A DNA stretch of 64,000 nucleotides from Gulosibacter sp. 10. GTDB taxonomy: Bacteria > Actinomycetota > Actinomycetes > Actinomycetales > Microbacteriaceae. The position numbers and the translations under genes are program-made. The first letter of the stretch is position 1. Each line of letters begins with the position of its first letter. Shown in pieces: positions 17,936-25,473 of this stretch. The stretch covers positions 1-64,000 of the forward strand of contig NZ_FUIC01000051.1 of the NCBI RefSeq assembly GCF_900163695.1, read 5' to 3'. The notes beneath the pieces were generated by a model. The model was not told where the DNA came from, did not search any database, and was given only the letters and a program-made list of their open reading frames with translations.

Positions 17936-18787
17936 TTAGCGGACGACGGCGGTCGGCACCACGATCGAGCCGAGCAGCTCGTGGCTCACGGAGCCGAGCA
18001 GCAGGCGGCGGAAGGCGCCGCGGCCGTGCGAGCCGACCACGAGCATCCGCGCCGCCGCCGCGGCCTCGTTCAGGACGGCCGACGGGCGGCCCTCGGCGAT
18101 CACCCGCTGGATCTCGAGATCCGGGTAGGTGGAGGTGACGCGCTCGAGCGCGACGTCGAGCTCCTCCTGGCAGCTCGCCTCCATCGCCTGCTGGAAGTCG
18201 TCCACGTAGGCGAAGGCGTAGCCGTAGCCGTAGCCGTACGCCACGTCGCTCTGCCAGGACATCACGGCGATGAGGGGCTCGCCGCTCGCGGCGGCCTCGG
18301 CGGCGGCGAAGTCGATCGCCTTGGCGGAGGTGTCGGAGCCGTCCGCGCCGACCACGACGCCCCGGCGGCCCGAGACGTCCTCGTCGGGCACCGCCACGAC
18401 CGGGCACTTGCTGACGGCCGCGATGCGGATGCTGCCCGGGTGTCTGCCCCGCAGCTCATCGCCCGCGTCGCTGCCGATCACCAGCAGACTCGCGCGGCTC
18501 GACACCTCCTCGAACGTGGCGGGGAGGCTCGACGTGCGCTGCACCTCGGTGCGGAGCTCGACATCCGGAGCGATCTTGCGGGCGGCCTCGGCGTGACCCG
18601 ACAGGAGATCGTTCGCCCACTCCTCGACGCTCTCGACGCCCTCCACGGTGCCGACGCGGGGGAGCGGGTCGACGGCGGTGAACAGGAGCAGGGAGCCGCC
18701 CTCCCGAGCCGCGAGACGGGCGGCCCATGCGACCGCGCTGCCATCCGCATGGGAACCATTGATTCCGACGACGATTCGACTGGTCAT
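17936..18787 (-). CDS. Universal stress protein, two UspA domains (paralogue)
   Basis: 283 aa, same architecture as the neighbouring gene and clearly a tandem duplicate: N-terminal RIVVGINGSHADGSAVAWAARLAA, second domain beginning VVVGADGSDTSAKAIDF, and C-terminal glycine loop VVGSHGRGAFRRLLLGSVSHELLGS. A small Tyr-Gly repeat (AYGYGYGYAFAY) lies in the second domain, from the repeated GTAGCC at 18215-18238. ATG at 18787 is preceded by GAGGAGGACGT. Divergent from the MFS gene, 89 bp before its GTG. Confidence 0.9.
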   Translation of the reverse strand: MTSRIVVGINGSHADGSAVAWAARLAAREGGSLLLFTAVDPLPRVGTVEGVESVEEWANDLLSGHAEAARKIAPDVELRTEVQRTSSLPATFEEVSSRASLLVIGSDAGDELRGRHPGSIRIAAVSKCPVVAVPDEDVSGRRGVVVGADGSDTSAKAIDFAAAEAAASGEPLIAVMSWQSDVAYGYGYGYAFAYVDDFQQAMEASCQEELDVALERVTSTYPDLEIQRVIAEGRPSAVLNEAAAAARMLVVGSHGRGAFRRLLLGSVSHELLGSIVVPTAVVR

Positions 18788-18863
18788 GACGTCCTCCTCT
18801 ATGAGGTCCGGGTGCTTTCTCCCATCGTAGGATGCGCAACTTGGAGCCGAATGTGCGGCGGGG

Positions 18864-18869
18864 TAGGGT
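18864..18869 (+). promoter_or_regulatory. -10 box of a probable leaderless transcript (MFS gene)
   Basis: TAGGGT lies 7 nt before GTG 18877. This spacing puts transcription start at the start codon, and no ribosome site precedes the GTG. Confidence 0.5.
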
Positions 18870-18876
18870 CGCCCCT

Positions 18877-20070
18877 GTGAGACGCGAAGCGAACCTCGCG
18901 TCGTGGCAGGGGGCGATGGCGCTCGCCGCGGCGATGGGGGTGGGGAGATTCGTCTATACCCCGGCGCTCGGGGCCATGACCGCGCAGGGCGCGATCGGCG
19001 CCGAGGCGGGTGCGGCGCTCGCCTCGGCGAACTATCTGGGATACCTCGTCGGGGCGCTCGTCATGCTCGTCGGGCGACGGCTGCAGCGGCCCTGGCCGTT
19101 CCGGCTCTCGCTCCTCGCGCTCGCGGCCACGCTGGCGCTCATGGCCTCGCCCTCGATCGCGCTGTGGTTCGTCGCGCGCATCCTCGCCGGCATCGCGAGC
19201 GCGATCGTCTTCGTCTCGGTCGCGCAGGCCGTGGCATCGAGGCGCAGCCAGGGCGTGGACCCCGGGCGCGTCTACGCCGGCCTCGGCGCGGGGGTGGCGC
19301 TCACCGGCCTCGTGGGCGGCATCACCGCCGACATGCCCTGGCAGACGCAGTGGTGGGTCGCCTTCGGCTTCCTCCTGCTCGCCGCCGCGGTCGTCTGGGG
19401 CTTCGACCCGCGGCCGGCCGCGACCCCTTCCGCACCGACCGCGACCCGTCCCGCGTCGGCAGAGCCCGAGCGCGCCCAGGCGCCGACCCCCGGGCCGGCG
19501 AGGCGCGAGCGCCCGCCCCGCGCGTCCTGGCCGCTCCTGCTCGGCAGCTACGGGCTCCTCGGCGCGGGCTACATCATCCTCGGCACCTTCCTCGTGGTGC
19601 TCGTCGACACGCAGCTCGGCCAGGGGCTCGGCTCCTGGTTCTGGGTGGTCGCCGGCCTCGCGGCGGTGCCCTCGACGGCGCTGTGGCGGAGCATCGCCGA
19701 CCGCATCGGCCCGGCGGCGGCCTACGCCCTCACGCTCGTGCTGCAGGTGGTCGCCGGCGTGCTGCCGGTGCTGGTGGGCGGCGTGGCCGCCACGGTCGTC
19801 TCGGCCGCGCTCTACGGCGGCACCTTCACCGCCGCCGTCATGCTCGCCACCGGGATGATCCATCTGGGGGTCCGTGCGGCGGCCGCCAAGCTCACCGCGC
19901 TGTACAGCCTGGGGCAGCTGCTCGGGCCGCTCGCGGTGGTGCCGCTGCTCGACGACGGCTACACCGGCGCCTTCGTCGTCGCGGCCGCGATCAACGGAGC
20001 CTCGCTGCTGCTCGGGCTCGCGCTCGTGCTCTCGCTGCGGCGCCGCGGCGGGGAGCGCGCGGCGGACTGA
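18877..20070 (+). CDS. MFS transporter, YbfB/YjiJ-like
   Basis: Twelve-helix major facilitator (about 397 aa from GTG 18877; an in-frame ATG at 18832 would add 15 residues). The N-terminal GAMALAAAMGVGRFVYTPALGAM is typical of the YbfB/YjiJ subgroup. A charged, proline-rich loop at about residues 180-210 separates the two six-helix halves. GTG 18877 is preferred because of the -10 box 7 nt upstream. Substrate unknown. Lies alone between divergent universal stress genes and dacB. Confidence 0.82.
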   Translation: MRREANLASWQGAMALAAAMGVGRFVYTPALGAMTAQGAIGAEAGAALASANYLGYLVGALVMLVGRRLQRPWPFRLSLLALAATLALMASPSIALWFVARILAGIASAIVFVSVAQAVASRRSQGVDPGRVYAGLGAGVALTGLVGGITADMPWQTQWWVAFGFLLLAAAVVWGFDPRPAATPSAPTATRPASAEPERAQAPTPGPARRERPPRASWPLLLGSYGLLGAGYIILGTFLVVLVDTQLGQGLGSWFWVVAGLAAVPSTALWRSIADRIGPAAAYALTLVLQVVAGVLPVLVGGVAATVVSAALYGGTFTAAVMLATGMIHLGVRAAAAKLTALYSLGQLLGPLAVVPLLDDGYTGAFVVAAAINGASLLLGLALVLSLRRRGGERAAD

Positions 20071-20145
20071 GCGCGGATCGGCGCGCGTCCCGGGCCCCGC
20101 CGATCCCCGGGGCCGTTCCGCCTCCCGCGGGCGCGCTCCGCCGCC

Positions 20146-20151
20146 TAGGAT
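20146..20151 (+). promoter_or_regulatory. -10 box upstream of the carboxypeptidase gene
   Basis: TAGGAT about 55 nt before GTG 20206, consistent with actinobacterial housekeeping promoters. No convincing -35 was seen. Confidence 0.45.
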
Positions 20152-20205
20152 GGTGCTGGTTCGGAATCGCGGGCGGTCGCGCCCGGAACCATCGGAGGGA
20201 GCGCC

Positions 20206-21579
20206 GTGGGCAAACACGGTTCGTCGCAGGGCGGGATGCTGCGCCGTCTCATCGGCGCCGCGGTCATCGCCGTGCTCGGCATCGGCTCGGCCGCGGGTGG
20301 CGCGCTCGCCGCGCAGGAGCTGCGCGTCGAACCGCCCGCCGAGGACCTCGCGCCCAGGCCCGCGCAGCTGCTCGAGGCGGCGGCGCAGCCCGAGGCGGCG
20401 CTCGCGGCCGCGCCGCGGACGTGCTCGGTGGACGGGGAGACCGCGGACCCTGCCGCTCTCGACTTCCACGGCCTCGTGCTCGACAACGAGACGGGCGAGG
20501 TGCTGTTCCAGCGCGACCCGACGGGGACGCATCCCACCGCATCCGTGATGAAGCTCATCACGACCACGAGCGCGCTCGTCACCCTCGGCCCCGATACGCG
20601 CATCCCCACCCGCGTGTACCCCGGAGACCAGCCCGGCAGCGTCGTCATCGTCGGCGGCGGCGACCCCACGCTGAAGTCCTCGACGACCAGCTACTACTCC
20701 GGCGCCACCGCCTCGGTGCTCGACCTCGCCGCGGCCGTGCAGGGCGCCGGCGGGGCCACCGCGGTCGGCTACGACTCGTCGGTGTTCGGCGGCGAGGCCT
20801 GGCATCCCAGCTGGAACGACTCCGACCGGCGCGACGGCTACGTCACGCCGATCACCGGCCTGATGACGGATGCGGGGCGCGAGAACCCCGCGCAGATCTA
20901 CTCCGAGCGCAGCCGCACGCCCGATCAGGACGCGGCCGCGGCCTTCGCCGACGCGCTCGGCGCGAGCGTGGACCCGGGCATCGGCATCGAGCCCGGCTCC
21001 GAGCCCATCGCCGAGGTCTGGTCGCAGCCCGTGTCCGAGCTCGTGGACTACGTGCTCCTCGACAGCGACAACGTCGTGGCCGAGGCGCTCGCCCGGCTCG
21101 TCGCCATCGAGCGCGGCACCGGGAACACCTTCGACGCGATCAGCGAGGCCGCCGACGCCTCGCTCGCCGAGCTCGGCGTCGAGGCGCCGGGCTTCCACGG
21201 CGCCGACGGCTCGGGGCTCTCGCGCGACAACCGCGCCTCCTCCCTCACGATCATCGAGGTGCTGCAGCGGATGCAGGAGGACCCCGAGCTCGCGGGGCTC
21301 ATGGACCTGCTGCCGCGCAACCGCATCGACGGCACCCTGAAGGACCGGCTGCCGGGCGTGACCGAGGGGGCGATCACCGCCAAGACCGGCTGGATCGACC
21401 AGGTCTACTCGCTCGCGGGCACCATGGAGGCCGAGGACGGCACCGAGCTGCTGTTCGCGATCTTCACCCCGGTCGCCGACCCCGACGGCTCCGCGAAGGC
21501 GGGCGTGGCCAATCGCAACCAGCTCGATGCGATCGCCACCGCCGTGTGGCACTGCGGCGGCCGGCTCTCGAACTACTAG
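20206..21579 (+). CDS. dacB: D-alanyl-D-alanine carboxypeptidase/endopeptidase (S13, PBP4 type)
   Basis: 457-aa secreted or membrane-anchored peptidase of family S13. An N-terminal hydrophobic segment (residues 12-35, ending ALAA) serves as signal or anchor. Catalytic motifs are SxxK in TASVMK near residue 110, SxN in LDSDN near 287, and KTG in ITAKTG near 392. It trims peptidoglycan stem peptides outside the membrane. GTG start is supported by CGGAGGGA 6 nt upstream. The neighbours give no functional link. Confidence 0.92.
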   Translation: MGKHGSSQGGMLRRLIGAAVIAVLGIGSAAGGALAAQELRVEPPAEDLAPRPAQLLEAAAQPEAALAAAPRTCSVDGETADPAALDFHGLVLDNETGEVLFQRDPTGTHPTASVMKLITTTSALVTLGPDTRIPTRVYPGDQPGSVVIVGGGDPTLKSSTTSYYSGATASVLDLAAAVQGAGGATAVGYDSSVFGGEAWHPSWNDSDRRDGYVTPITGLMTDAGRENPAQIYSERSRTPDQDAAAAFADALGASVDPGIGIEPGSEPIAEVWSQPVSELVDYVLLDSDNVVAEALARLVAIERGTGNTFDAISEAADASLAELGVEAPGFHGADGSGLSRDNRASSLTIIEVLQRMQEDPELAGLMDLLPRNRIDGTLKDRLPGVTEGAITAKTGWIDQVYSLAGTMEAEDGTELLFAIFTPVADPDGSAKAGVANRNQLDAIATAVWHCGGRLSNY

Positions 21580-21681
21580 CCGATCGATCCCGGCGGTCGG
21601 CACCGGGGGCTCCCCGAGCGGCGGCATCCGGTCGCGCCCGAGCCCGAGTCCGAGCCGGGTGCGGATCCGGCGCCGATGCGG

Positions 21682-21687
21682 GACAAT
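21682..21687 (+). promoter_or_regulatory. -10 box of a probable leaderless transcript (nicotinamidase operon)
   Basis: GACAAT, then 6 nt, then ATG 21694. It would drive the nicotinamidase-moaE-moaA operon. Confidence 0.5.
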
Positions 21688-21693
21688 GGGCGA

Positions 21694-22266
21694 ATGGCTC
21701 GAGCGCTTCTCATCGTCGACGTGCAGAACGACTTCACCGAGGGCGGCGCCCTCGGCACGGAGGGCGGCGCGCAGGTCGCCGCGGACGTGACCGCCCACGC
21801 CCGCGCCCATCGGGACGAGTACGCCCTCGTCCTCGCCTCGCGCGACTGGCACGACGCCGATGGCGACAACGGCGGCCACTTCGCGGCCGAGCCGGACTAC
21901 GTCGACACCTGGCCCGTGCACTGCGTGGCCGGCACGGACGGGGCCGACTACCACCCGGGCCTCGACCGCGCGCTCATCGACGTCGAGGTCTTCAAGGGCC
22001 AGGGCGCCCCGCACTACTCCGCGTTCCAGGGCAGGACCGAATCCGGGCAGCGGCTCGCGGAGGTGCTCGCCGAGCGCGGCATCCGCGAGCTCGACGTCGT
22101 CGGCATCGCGACCGACCACTGCGTGCGCGCCTCCGCGCTCGACGCCCTCGAGGCCGGCCTCGATGTGCGCGTGCTCGACGGGCTCACCTCCGCCGTGGGC
22201 GAGGAGTCGCGCGCCGCGGCGCTCGCCGAGGTGCGGGCGGCCGGCGGGAGCGTCGTCGACCGATGA
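21694..22266 (+). CDS. pncA: Nicotinamidase/isochorismatase-family hydrolase
   Basis: 190-aa cysteine hydrolase. The triad is visible as Asp in DVQNDF (near residue 9), Lys in VFKGQG (near 103) and Cys in ATDHCVRAS (near 143). Metal-ligand residues are in ASRDWHDADGDNGGHF (Asp and His). The pattern favours nicotinamide to nicotinate conversion in NAD salvage over isochorismatase. It overlaps moaE by 4 nt, so it is co-transcribed with Moco genes without an obvious metabolic link. ATG 21694 is chosen because a -10 box lies exactly 6 nt upstream; ATG 21676 is the alternative. Confidence 0.85.
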   Translation: MARALLIVDVQNDFTEGGALGTEGGAQVAADVTAHARAHRDEYALVLASRDWHDADGDNGGHFAAEPDYVDTWPVHCVAGTDGADYHPGLDRALIDVEVFKGQGAPHYSAFQGRTESGQRLAEVLAERGIRELDVVGIATDHCVRASALDALEAGLDVRVLDGLTSAVGEESRAAALAEVRAAGGSVVDR

Positions 22267-22682
22267 GCGTCGCGATCGCCGCCCTCGCCGACGAGCCGCT
22301 CGACATCGGGCGGCACTTCGAGGCCGTGAGCCGCCCCGACGCCGGGGCCGTCGCGTCCTTCGTGGGCGTCGTGCGCGACCACGACCCCGAGGCGGAGGGC
22401 GCGGTCGAGCTGCTCGAATACTCCGCGCATCCCGAGGCCGGGCGGCGCCTGCGAGAGCTCGCCGGGCGCGTCGACGCGCCGGCGCTGACGATCGCCGTCA
22501 CGCACCGCGTCGGCGCCCTGCGGGTGGGCGATGCGGCGATCGCCGCGTTCGTCTCCTCGCCGCACCGGGCCGAGGCCTTCGACGCCTGCCGCGAGCTGGT
22601 GGAGCTCGTGAAGCGCGAGCTGCCCGTGTGGAAGCGGCAGCGCACCGCCGACGGCGCCTCGCACTGGGTCGGGATCTCCTGA
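22263..22682 (+). CDS. moaE: Molybdopterin synthase large subunit
   Basis: 139-aa MoaE. It joins two MoaD thiocarboxylates to cyclic pyranopterin monophosphate to make molybdopterin. Landmarks are ASFVGVVRDHD near residue 32, LEYSAHPEAGRRLRELA near 56, AVTHRVGALRVGD near 80, FVSSPHRAEAFDACRELVE near 100, and the active-site lysines in VKRELPVWKRQ near 120. The ATGA overlap with the nicotinamidase and TGATG junction with moaA show an operon. Its partner MoaD is 1.7 kb downstream on the other strand. Confidence 0.95.
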   Translation: MSVAIAALADEPLDIGRHFEAVSRPDAGAVASFVGVVRDHDPEAEGAVELLEYSAHPEAGRRLRELAGRVDAPALTIAVTHRVGALRVGDAAIAAFVSSPHRAEAFDACRELVELVKRELPVWKRQRTADGASHWVGIS

Positions 22683-23758
22683 TGGCGGTCTCGCTCGGCA
22701 TCCCCCTCATCCGCGCCGCGGAGCCGGCCCCGGCGGAGGTGCCCCAGGACGGGCCGCTCGTCGACCGCTACGGGCGGGCGCACCGGGACCTGCGCATCTC
22801 GCTCACCGACCGGTGCTCGCTGCGCTGCACGTACTGCATGCCGGTGACCGGGGTGCCGTGGCTGCCGAAGGACACGCTGCTCACCACCGACGAGCTCGTG
22901 CGCGTCGCCGAGGTCTCGGCCTCGCTCGGCATCGTCGAGATGCGCCTCACCGGCGGCGAGCCCCTGCTGCGGCCCGACGTCGTGACGGTGGTGCGGCGGC
23001 TCGCGGCGATCGAGACGGAGGCGGGGCGGATGCGCGTCTCGATCACCACGAACGGCCTCGCGCTGCCGAAGATGATGGACGACCTCGTGGACGCGGGGCT
23101 CGAGCGGCTCAACGTGTCGATCGACACGCTCGACCGCGAGAAGTACCGGGACCTCACGCGGCGCGACCGCCTCGACGACGCGCTCGAGGGCATCCGGGCG
23201 GCGCGGGCCAGCGGGCTGCGGCCGCTCAAGCTCAACGCGGTGGCCATGCGCGGCGTCAACGACGACGAGCTGCGCGACCTGCTGCGCTTCGCGGTCGAGC
23301 ACGAGGCCGAGCTGCGGTTCATCGAGCAGATGCCGCTCGACGCGGGCCACACGTGGCGGCGCGACGCGATGGTCGAGGGCGAGGAGATCCTCGCCGAGCT
23401 GCGGCGCGAGTTCTCGCTCGAGCGGGTCGCGGGGCGCGGCGCCTCGCCCGCCGAGGTGTTCGCCGTGGACGGCGGGCCGGCCACGGTCGGCGTCATCGCC
23501 TCGGTCACGGCGCCGTTCTGCGGGGCCTGCGATCGCGTCCGGCTCACCGCCGACGGGCAGATCCGCAACTGCCTCTTCGCCCGCGAGGAGTCGGACCTCC
23601 GCGCCGTGCTGCGCGACGAGGCGCTCGACGAGCCGGGGCGGGACGCGGCGATCGCGCGGATCATCCGCGGCTCGATCGCGGCGAAGCGGCCGGGGCACGG
23701 CATCGACGAGCCCGGCTTCCTGCAGCCGCAGCGCCCGATGTCGGCGATCGGCGGCTAG
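22682..23758 (+). CDS. moaA: GTP 3',8-cyclase
   Basis: 358-aa radical SAM enzyme for the first step of molybdenum cofactor synthesis. The SAM cluster motif is in DRCSLRCTYCMP near residue 50. The C-terminal second cluster is in FCGACDRVRL...IRNCLF near residues 280-300. The protein ends in the Gly-Gly tail required by MoaA (SAIGG). Start ATG shares one base with the moaE stop. Downstream lies a 618-bp gene-free stretch carrying repeats. Confidence 0.96.
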   Translation: MAVSLGIPLIRAAEPAPAEVPQDGPLVDRYGRAHRDLRISLTDRCSLRCTYCMPVTGVPWLPKDTLLTTDELVRVAEVSASLGIVEMRLTGGEPLLRPDVVTVVRRLAAIETEAGRMRVSITTNGLALPKMMDDLVDAGLERLNVSIDTLDREKYRDLTRRDRLDDALEGIRAARASGLRPLKLNAVAMRGVNDDELRDLLRFAVEHEAELRFIEQMPLDAGHTWRRDAMVEGEEILAELRREFSLERVAGRGASPAEVFAVDGGPATVGVIASVTAPFCGACDRVRLTADGQIRNCLFAREESDLRAVLRDEALDEPGRDAAIARIIRGSIAAKRPGHGIDEPGFLQPQRPMSAIGG

Positions 23759-23854
23759 CCGGAGCCGACCGGCCGCGGGCGGGGTGCACGCTTGCGGGGG
23801 CGCGGGTCTGCATTATCAGCGCGGTGGCTGTCCGCCGGGGCCCGGAGTGTGGCG

Positions 23855-23960
23855 CGGTGCCCGTTTGGAGGCGTGGTGTCTGCGGTCGGGGCTCCCGGGG
23901 CGTGATGCGGTGCCTGTTTGGAGGCGCGGTGTTGCTGTCGGGGCTCCGGGAGGTTGGCGC
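23855..23960. repeat. Two tandem copies of a 53-bp unit
   Basis: Units begin CGGTGCCCGTTTGGAGGCG (23855) and CGGTGCCTGTTTGGAGGCG (23908) and both contain GTCGGGGCTCC. A degraded part-copy seems to lie just upstream (23822-23854). The period equals the length of the hairpin elements, but the sequence is different. Confidence 0.7.
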
Positions 23961-23990
23961 GGGTCTCCACGCGCGACGCGCGGCCGCTGT

Positions 23991-24043
23991 GGGGCGCATG
24001 GCGCCGCGATGACGGATGCGGGCTCCGGCGGGCTATTCGTCCC
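23991..24043. repeat. 53-bp hairpin element, copy 1
   Basis: Left arm GGGGCGCATGGCG, 27-nt interior, right arm GGCTATTCGTCCC. The left arm has diverged and pairs only with wobbles and mismatches. Confidence 0.75.
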
Positions 24044-24135
24044 AGCGCGGGAGGGACCGGGCCGCCGTGCTGGGAGCCGGGCCGGCGTCGTCCGGCGCGG
24101 TCCGTCGTCCGGTGCGGCCGGGCTGCTGCGGCATC

Positions 24136-24188
24136 GGGACGCATGACTCCGCCGAGGAGGATGGGGCGCTCGCCCGGCTATCCGTCGC
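24136..24188. repeat. 53-bp hairpin element, copy 2
   Basis: Left arm GGGACGCATGACT, 27-nt interior, right arm GGCTATCCGTCGC. A degenerate copy of exact family length. Confidence 0.7.
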
Positions 24189-24219
24189 AATCCGGGCGCC
24201 GGGAGTAGCCCGAGGCGCT

Positions 24220-24366
24220 GGACCGCGGAGATTGAAAACCGCGGAGACCGGAAACCGCGGAGGCCGGGACCCGGAAACCTCGAAGACTGGAAACCACGGG
24301 GCCCGGGACCTGGAATCCACGGGGCCCGGGACCTGGAAACCGCGGAGGCCAGGACCGCGGAGACCG
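24220..24366. repeat. Degenerate 16/23-bp tandem repeats
   Basis: A run of units built on GGAAACCGCGGAGACC, some extended by GGGACCT to 23 bp. The clearest units are 24289-24311, 24312-24334 and 24335-24357. Non-coding; the block ends just after the moaD stop. Confidence 0.7.
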
Positions 24367-24376
24367 GCGGGCGTGC

Positions 24377-24607
24377 TCAGCCGCCGGCGAAGGGCGGCAG
24401 CACGTCCACCCGACCGGGCGGCAGCGGCCCGGCGTCGATCATCCTGCCCTCGGCGAGCAGGGAGCACTGCTCGAGCACGTGCGCGAACTCGGGCCCGAAG
24501 CGCTCGGCGAGCTCCGAGCGCAGCGCCTCGACCGTGCCGGCCTCGGCGCGCGTCTCCTCGAGCCCGGCCGCATCCGCCGCCGCGGCGAAGAGCCGGACCT
24601 CACGCAT
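24377..24607 (-). CDS. moaD: Molybdopterin synthase sulfur carrier subunit
   Basis: 76-aa ubiquitin-fold protein ending in Gly-Gly (PPFAGG), the tail adenylated and thiocarboxylated for transfer by MoaE. It begins VRLFAAAADAAG, typical of MoaD. It is the last gene of the minus-strand series thiF-moeA-moaC-DUF6457-moaD, and its start overlaps the DUF6457 stop by 8 nt. The ThiF-like protein encoded at the head of the same operon is its likely activating enzyme. Confidence 0.92.
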   Translation of the reverse strand: MREVRLFAAAADAAGLEETRAEAGTVEALRSELAERFGPEFAHVLEQCSLLAEGRMIDAGPLPPGRVDVLPPFAGG

Positions 24608-24899
24608 CGCGCAATTCCCCGTCCGGCCGCGCCTCGCCCGCGAGAAGGGGTTCGGCCTCGAGCGAGGCGACGAGGGCGCGGATCGCCGCATCCCCCGCCT
24701 CATCCGAGGGCACCGTGCCCCGGCCCACCGCGAGGCCGAGCAGGTAGGCGGTGACCGGCGCGGCGGGGCGCACGACGCCGTGCGCGACCACGCCGGTCAT
24801 GCCGAGCAGCTCGGCGATCGGCACGTCGGCGGGGTCGAGGCCGAGCGCGGGCGCGCAGCGGTCGACCCATTCCTGCAGGCCTTCGGGGAGGGATTTCAT
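24600..24899 (-). CDS. DUF6457 domain protein (Moco-associated)
   Basis: 99-aa acidic protein of the DUF6457 family, usually encoded beside, or fused to, MobA-type guanylyltransferases in actinobacteria. Visible features are LPEGLQEWVDRCAPALGL at the N-terminus and the central helical VTAYLLGLAVGRG. Here it stands alone, between moaC and moaD, and no mobA lies in this window. Its biochemical role is not established; a helper function in molybdopterin dinucleotide formation is inferred from context. Confidence 0.8.
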   Translation of the reverse strand: MKSLPEGLQEWVDRCAPALGLDPADVPIAELLGMTGVVAHGVVRPAAPVTAYLLGLAVGRGTVPSDEAGDAAIRALVASLEAEPLLAGEARPDGELRDA

Positions 24900-24942
24900 G
24901 GCGGCTCCTTGTCGGTGCGGTCGGCGGCGGGCGATGCTCGGC

Positions 24943-25473
24943 TCAGTCCTCGACGGGGATGGTGGGGATCGCACCGGTCAGCGGCGAGGACTGGTCGCTC
25001 GGGCGGCGCCACATGCCGGACTTGCCGCCCGTCTTCTCGACGAGCTCGATGCGCTCGATCGCGACGCCCTTGTCGATGCCCTTCACCATGTCGACGATCG
25101 AGAGCGCCGCCACGGATACCGCGGTGAGCGCCTCCATCTCGACGCCGGTGCGGTCGGCGGTGCGGACGGTGGCGCGCAGCTGCACGCCCTCCGCGGTGAG
25201 CGAGAGGTCCACGGTCGCGCCGTGCACGCCGATGATGTGCGCGAGCGGCAGCAGCTCGGCGGTGCGCTTGGCGCCGGCGATGCCGGCGATGCGCGCGGCC
25301 GCGAACACGTCGCCCTTCGGCACGGCGCGGTCGCCCAGCGCCTCCACGACCCGGGGCGAGCAGCGCACGAAGCCGCGGGCGGTGGCGCTGCGAACGGTCG
25401 GCTCCTTGTCGGTGACGTCGACCATGCGCACATGGCCCGAGCGGTCGAGGTGGGTGAAGTCGGATGCGGTCAT
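24943..25473 (-). CDS. moaC: Cyclic pyranopterin monophosphate synthase
   Basis: 176-aa MoaC, which with MoaA makes cyclic pyranopterin monophosphate from GTP. Recognisable blocks are MVDVTDKEPTVRSATARG near residue 17, KGDVFAAARIAGIAGAKRTAELLPLAH near 53-79, TGVEMEALTAVSVAALSIVDMVKGID near 112-137, and VEKTGGKSG near 146-154 with catalytic lysines. The usual LCHP after ELLP reads LAHI here. ATGA overlap with the upstream moeA gene. Confidence 0.94.
   Translation of the reverse strand: MTASDFTHLDRSGHVRMVDVTDKEPTVRSATARGFVRCSPRVVEALGDRAVPKGDVFAAARIAGIAGAKRTAELLPLAHIIGVHGATVDLSLTAEGVQLRATVRTADRTGVEMEALTAVSVAALSIVDMVKGIDKGVAIERIELVEKTGGKSGMWRRPSDQSSPLTGAIPTIPVED

Larger units (their letters stand above)
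23759..24376. other. Gene-free repeat-rich spacer between moaA and moaD
   Basis: 618 bp between two convergent Moco gene sets. No open frame here has a ribosome site or recognisable protein. It contains a 53-bp-period tandem repeat (23855-23960), two 53-bp hairpin elements (23991-24043 and 24136-24188) and a degenerate block of 16/23-bp repeats (24220-24366). Confidence 0.8.

Noticed and set aside
18799-22119. A very long minus-strand open frame opposite the MFS, dacB and pncA genes
   Set aside because: No domain or ribosome site; the plus strand carries intact catalytic motifs for three families, so this is a shadow frame.
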